Assembly: GCF_001422545.1 (NCBI RefSeq)
Contig: NZ_LMLE01000011.1
Span: 178,853 to 242,852 of the forward strand
Source of the DNA: Pedobacter sp. Leaf41
GTDB taxonomy: Bacteria; Bacteroidota; Bacteroidia; Sphingobacteriales; Sphingobacteriaceae
DNA: 64,000 nucleotides
Direction: 5' to 3'
Positions within the stretch are counted from its first letter, which is position 1; each line of letters opens with the position of its first letter. Under the pieces are notes generated by a model. It was given only the letters and a program-made list of their open reading frames with translations. It searched no databases and was not told where the DNA came from. The translations under genes and the position numbers were made by a program. Shown here piece after piece: positions 63,253 to 64,000 of the stretch.

Positions 63253-64000
63253 GTCGTTGCGAGGCACAGCTTGTCCCGACCGTTCAGGACAAGCAATCTA
63301 TTTAGGTAAGAAAGATTGCTCCACTCGCAAAAGTCCGGGTTCGCAATGGCATATTGGGATATGTGGAGTGGGTTTTGGCGGAGGGTTTTTTGGTATACGC
63401 TATAGCCGCCCAAAGCTCCCTCTCTTCAAGGAGAGGGCGGGGGTGAGGTAAAATAAAGGCAGTAGTTGGGCAAATATTGTAGCCTCCCTCTCCAGAAGAC
63501 AAGGTTTTAACATTCAGAATTGTGGTAGGATTTACGGCGTAAACGGTAAGATTGCCGTAGTCGTGAAAGCCTCCTTCGCAATGACGATAGTTCTTGTAGA
63601 ATGCGCACAGCTTGTCCCGACCGTTCGGGACAAGCAATCTATTTAGGTAAGAAAGATTGCTCCACTCGCAAAAGTCCCGGTTCGCAATGGCGTATTGGGA
63701 TATGTGGAGTGGGTTTTGGCGGAGGGTTTTTTGGTATACGCTATAGCCCCCCAAAGCTCTCTCTCTTCAAGGAGAGGGCGGGGGTGAGGTAAAATAAAGG
63801 CAGTAGTTGGGCAAATATTGTAGCCTCCCTCTCCAGAAGACAAGGTTTTAACATTCAGTGGATTAAACGCTTTTAGTAGTTGGGCAAATATTGTAGCCTC
63901 CCTCTCCAGAAGACAAGGTTTTAACATTCAGTGGATTAAACGCTTTTAGCTGCCTCTGTTCTTATTTTGCCCTAAGCAAATTGTGGTAGGATTTACGGCG
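63253..64000. repeat. 341-bp tandem repeat array of dispersed palindromic elements
   Basis: Copy 1 (63265-63517) and copy 2 (63606-63858) are nearly identical and start 341 bp apart. Each copy contains a CAGCTTGTCCCGACCGTTC...GGACAAGC hairpin, a GCAATCT...AGATTGC stem, CTCTCTTCAAGGAGAGGGCG, and TAGTTGGGCAAATATTG. The spacer sequence AATTGTGGTAGGATTTACGG (63518) returns at 63979, so a further unit begins at the window end. Open frames inside are by-products of the repeat. Confidence 0.88.
63859..63949. repeat. 73-bp nested tandem duplication
   Basis: TGGATTAAACGCTTTTAG plus the TAGTTGGGCAAATATTG...CATTCAG stretch of the larger unit is repeated with a 73-bp period (63859-63931), followed by the first 18 bp again. 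Confidence 0.85.

Noticed and set aside
63210..63927. Several open frames on both strands in the terminal repeats
   Set aside because: They are copies of one another, are caused by the tandem repeat, and read through hairpin elements. No start context or family resemblance.

Overview
The window reads as chromosome of a Sphingobacteriaceae-type Bacteroidota, most like Pedobacter. The evidence is AT-rich DNA with almost no Shine-Dalgarno sites, PorP/SprF and CHU_C-type (type IX secretion) genes, a DUF2911-GH92 block, many PAS hybrid-type sensor kinases, and intergenic palindromic repeats of the kind common in that group. No rRNA, tRNA, CRISPR array, prophage or insertion sequence was seen.

Region 1 (1-9.7 kb, minus strand) is a potassium-uptake (Kdp) locus. 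In transcription order it holds an NtrC-like sigma-54 response regulator, a terminator, a 26-codon membrane miniprotein, kdpF, kdpA, kdpB, kdpC, an outer-membrane porin broken by one in-frame TAG, a stand-alone KdpD sensor half without a kinase, and the start of a separate sensor kinase that leaves the window. Nearly every gap between these genes carries a different dispersed palindromic repeat. A ParE-type toxin-antitoxin pair follows at 9.8-10.3 kb.

Region 2 (10.4-17.7 kb, plus) is a sugar/glycan block: PIG-L deacetylase, a 34-codon membrane miniprotein translationally coupled to a sodium:solute symporter, DUF2911, and a GH92-type mannosidase. Region 3 (17.9-26.7 kb) is a signalling cluster: two related multi-PAS histidine kinases, a TPR histidine kinase and an orphan receiver. 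Region 4 (26.8-29.4 kb) is an arsenic operon (arsR, DUF6428, arsenate reductase-like phosphatase, ACR3 pump) whose arsR is broken twice. Between 29.4 and 31.6 kb lie a Gre/Rnk-like gene and remains of sensor kinases.

Region 5 (32-41.2 kb, plus) is a surface/secretion block: a 1385-residue protein with a collagen-like Gly-X-Y stretch and YadA-head-like repeats, a decayed paralogue of the next gene, a CHU_C (type IX sorting) protein, a PorP/SprF protein and an OmpA/PD40 protein. Region 6 (41.4-63.2 kb) is mixed housekeeping and accessory genes: Nudix, AlkC-like glycosylase, a beta-hydroxyacid dehydrogenase, BlaI/BlaR1-type pair with its operator, esterase, GntP permease, lipid kinase, SurE, lipocalin, an AraC regulator divergent from a formaldehyde-fixing HPS/HPI pair, a YbbA/YbbP/TesA-type cluster, a DHFR-like reductase, ankyrin protein, and a DUF2271-PepSY/flavoreductase pair. 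The last 0.75 kb is a nested tandem repeat built from the dispersed palindromic elements; it continues past the window.

Coordinates and translations were read by eye. Family names come from motif recognition, not from searches.
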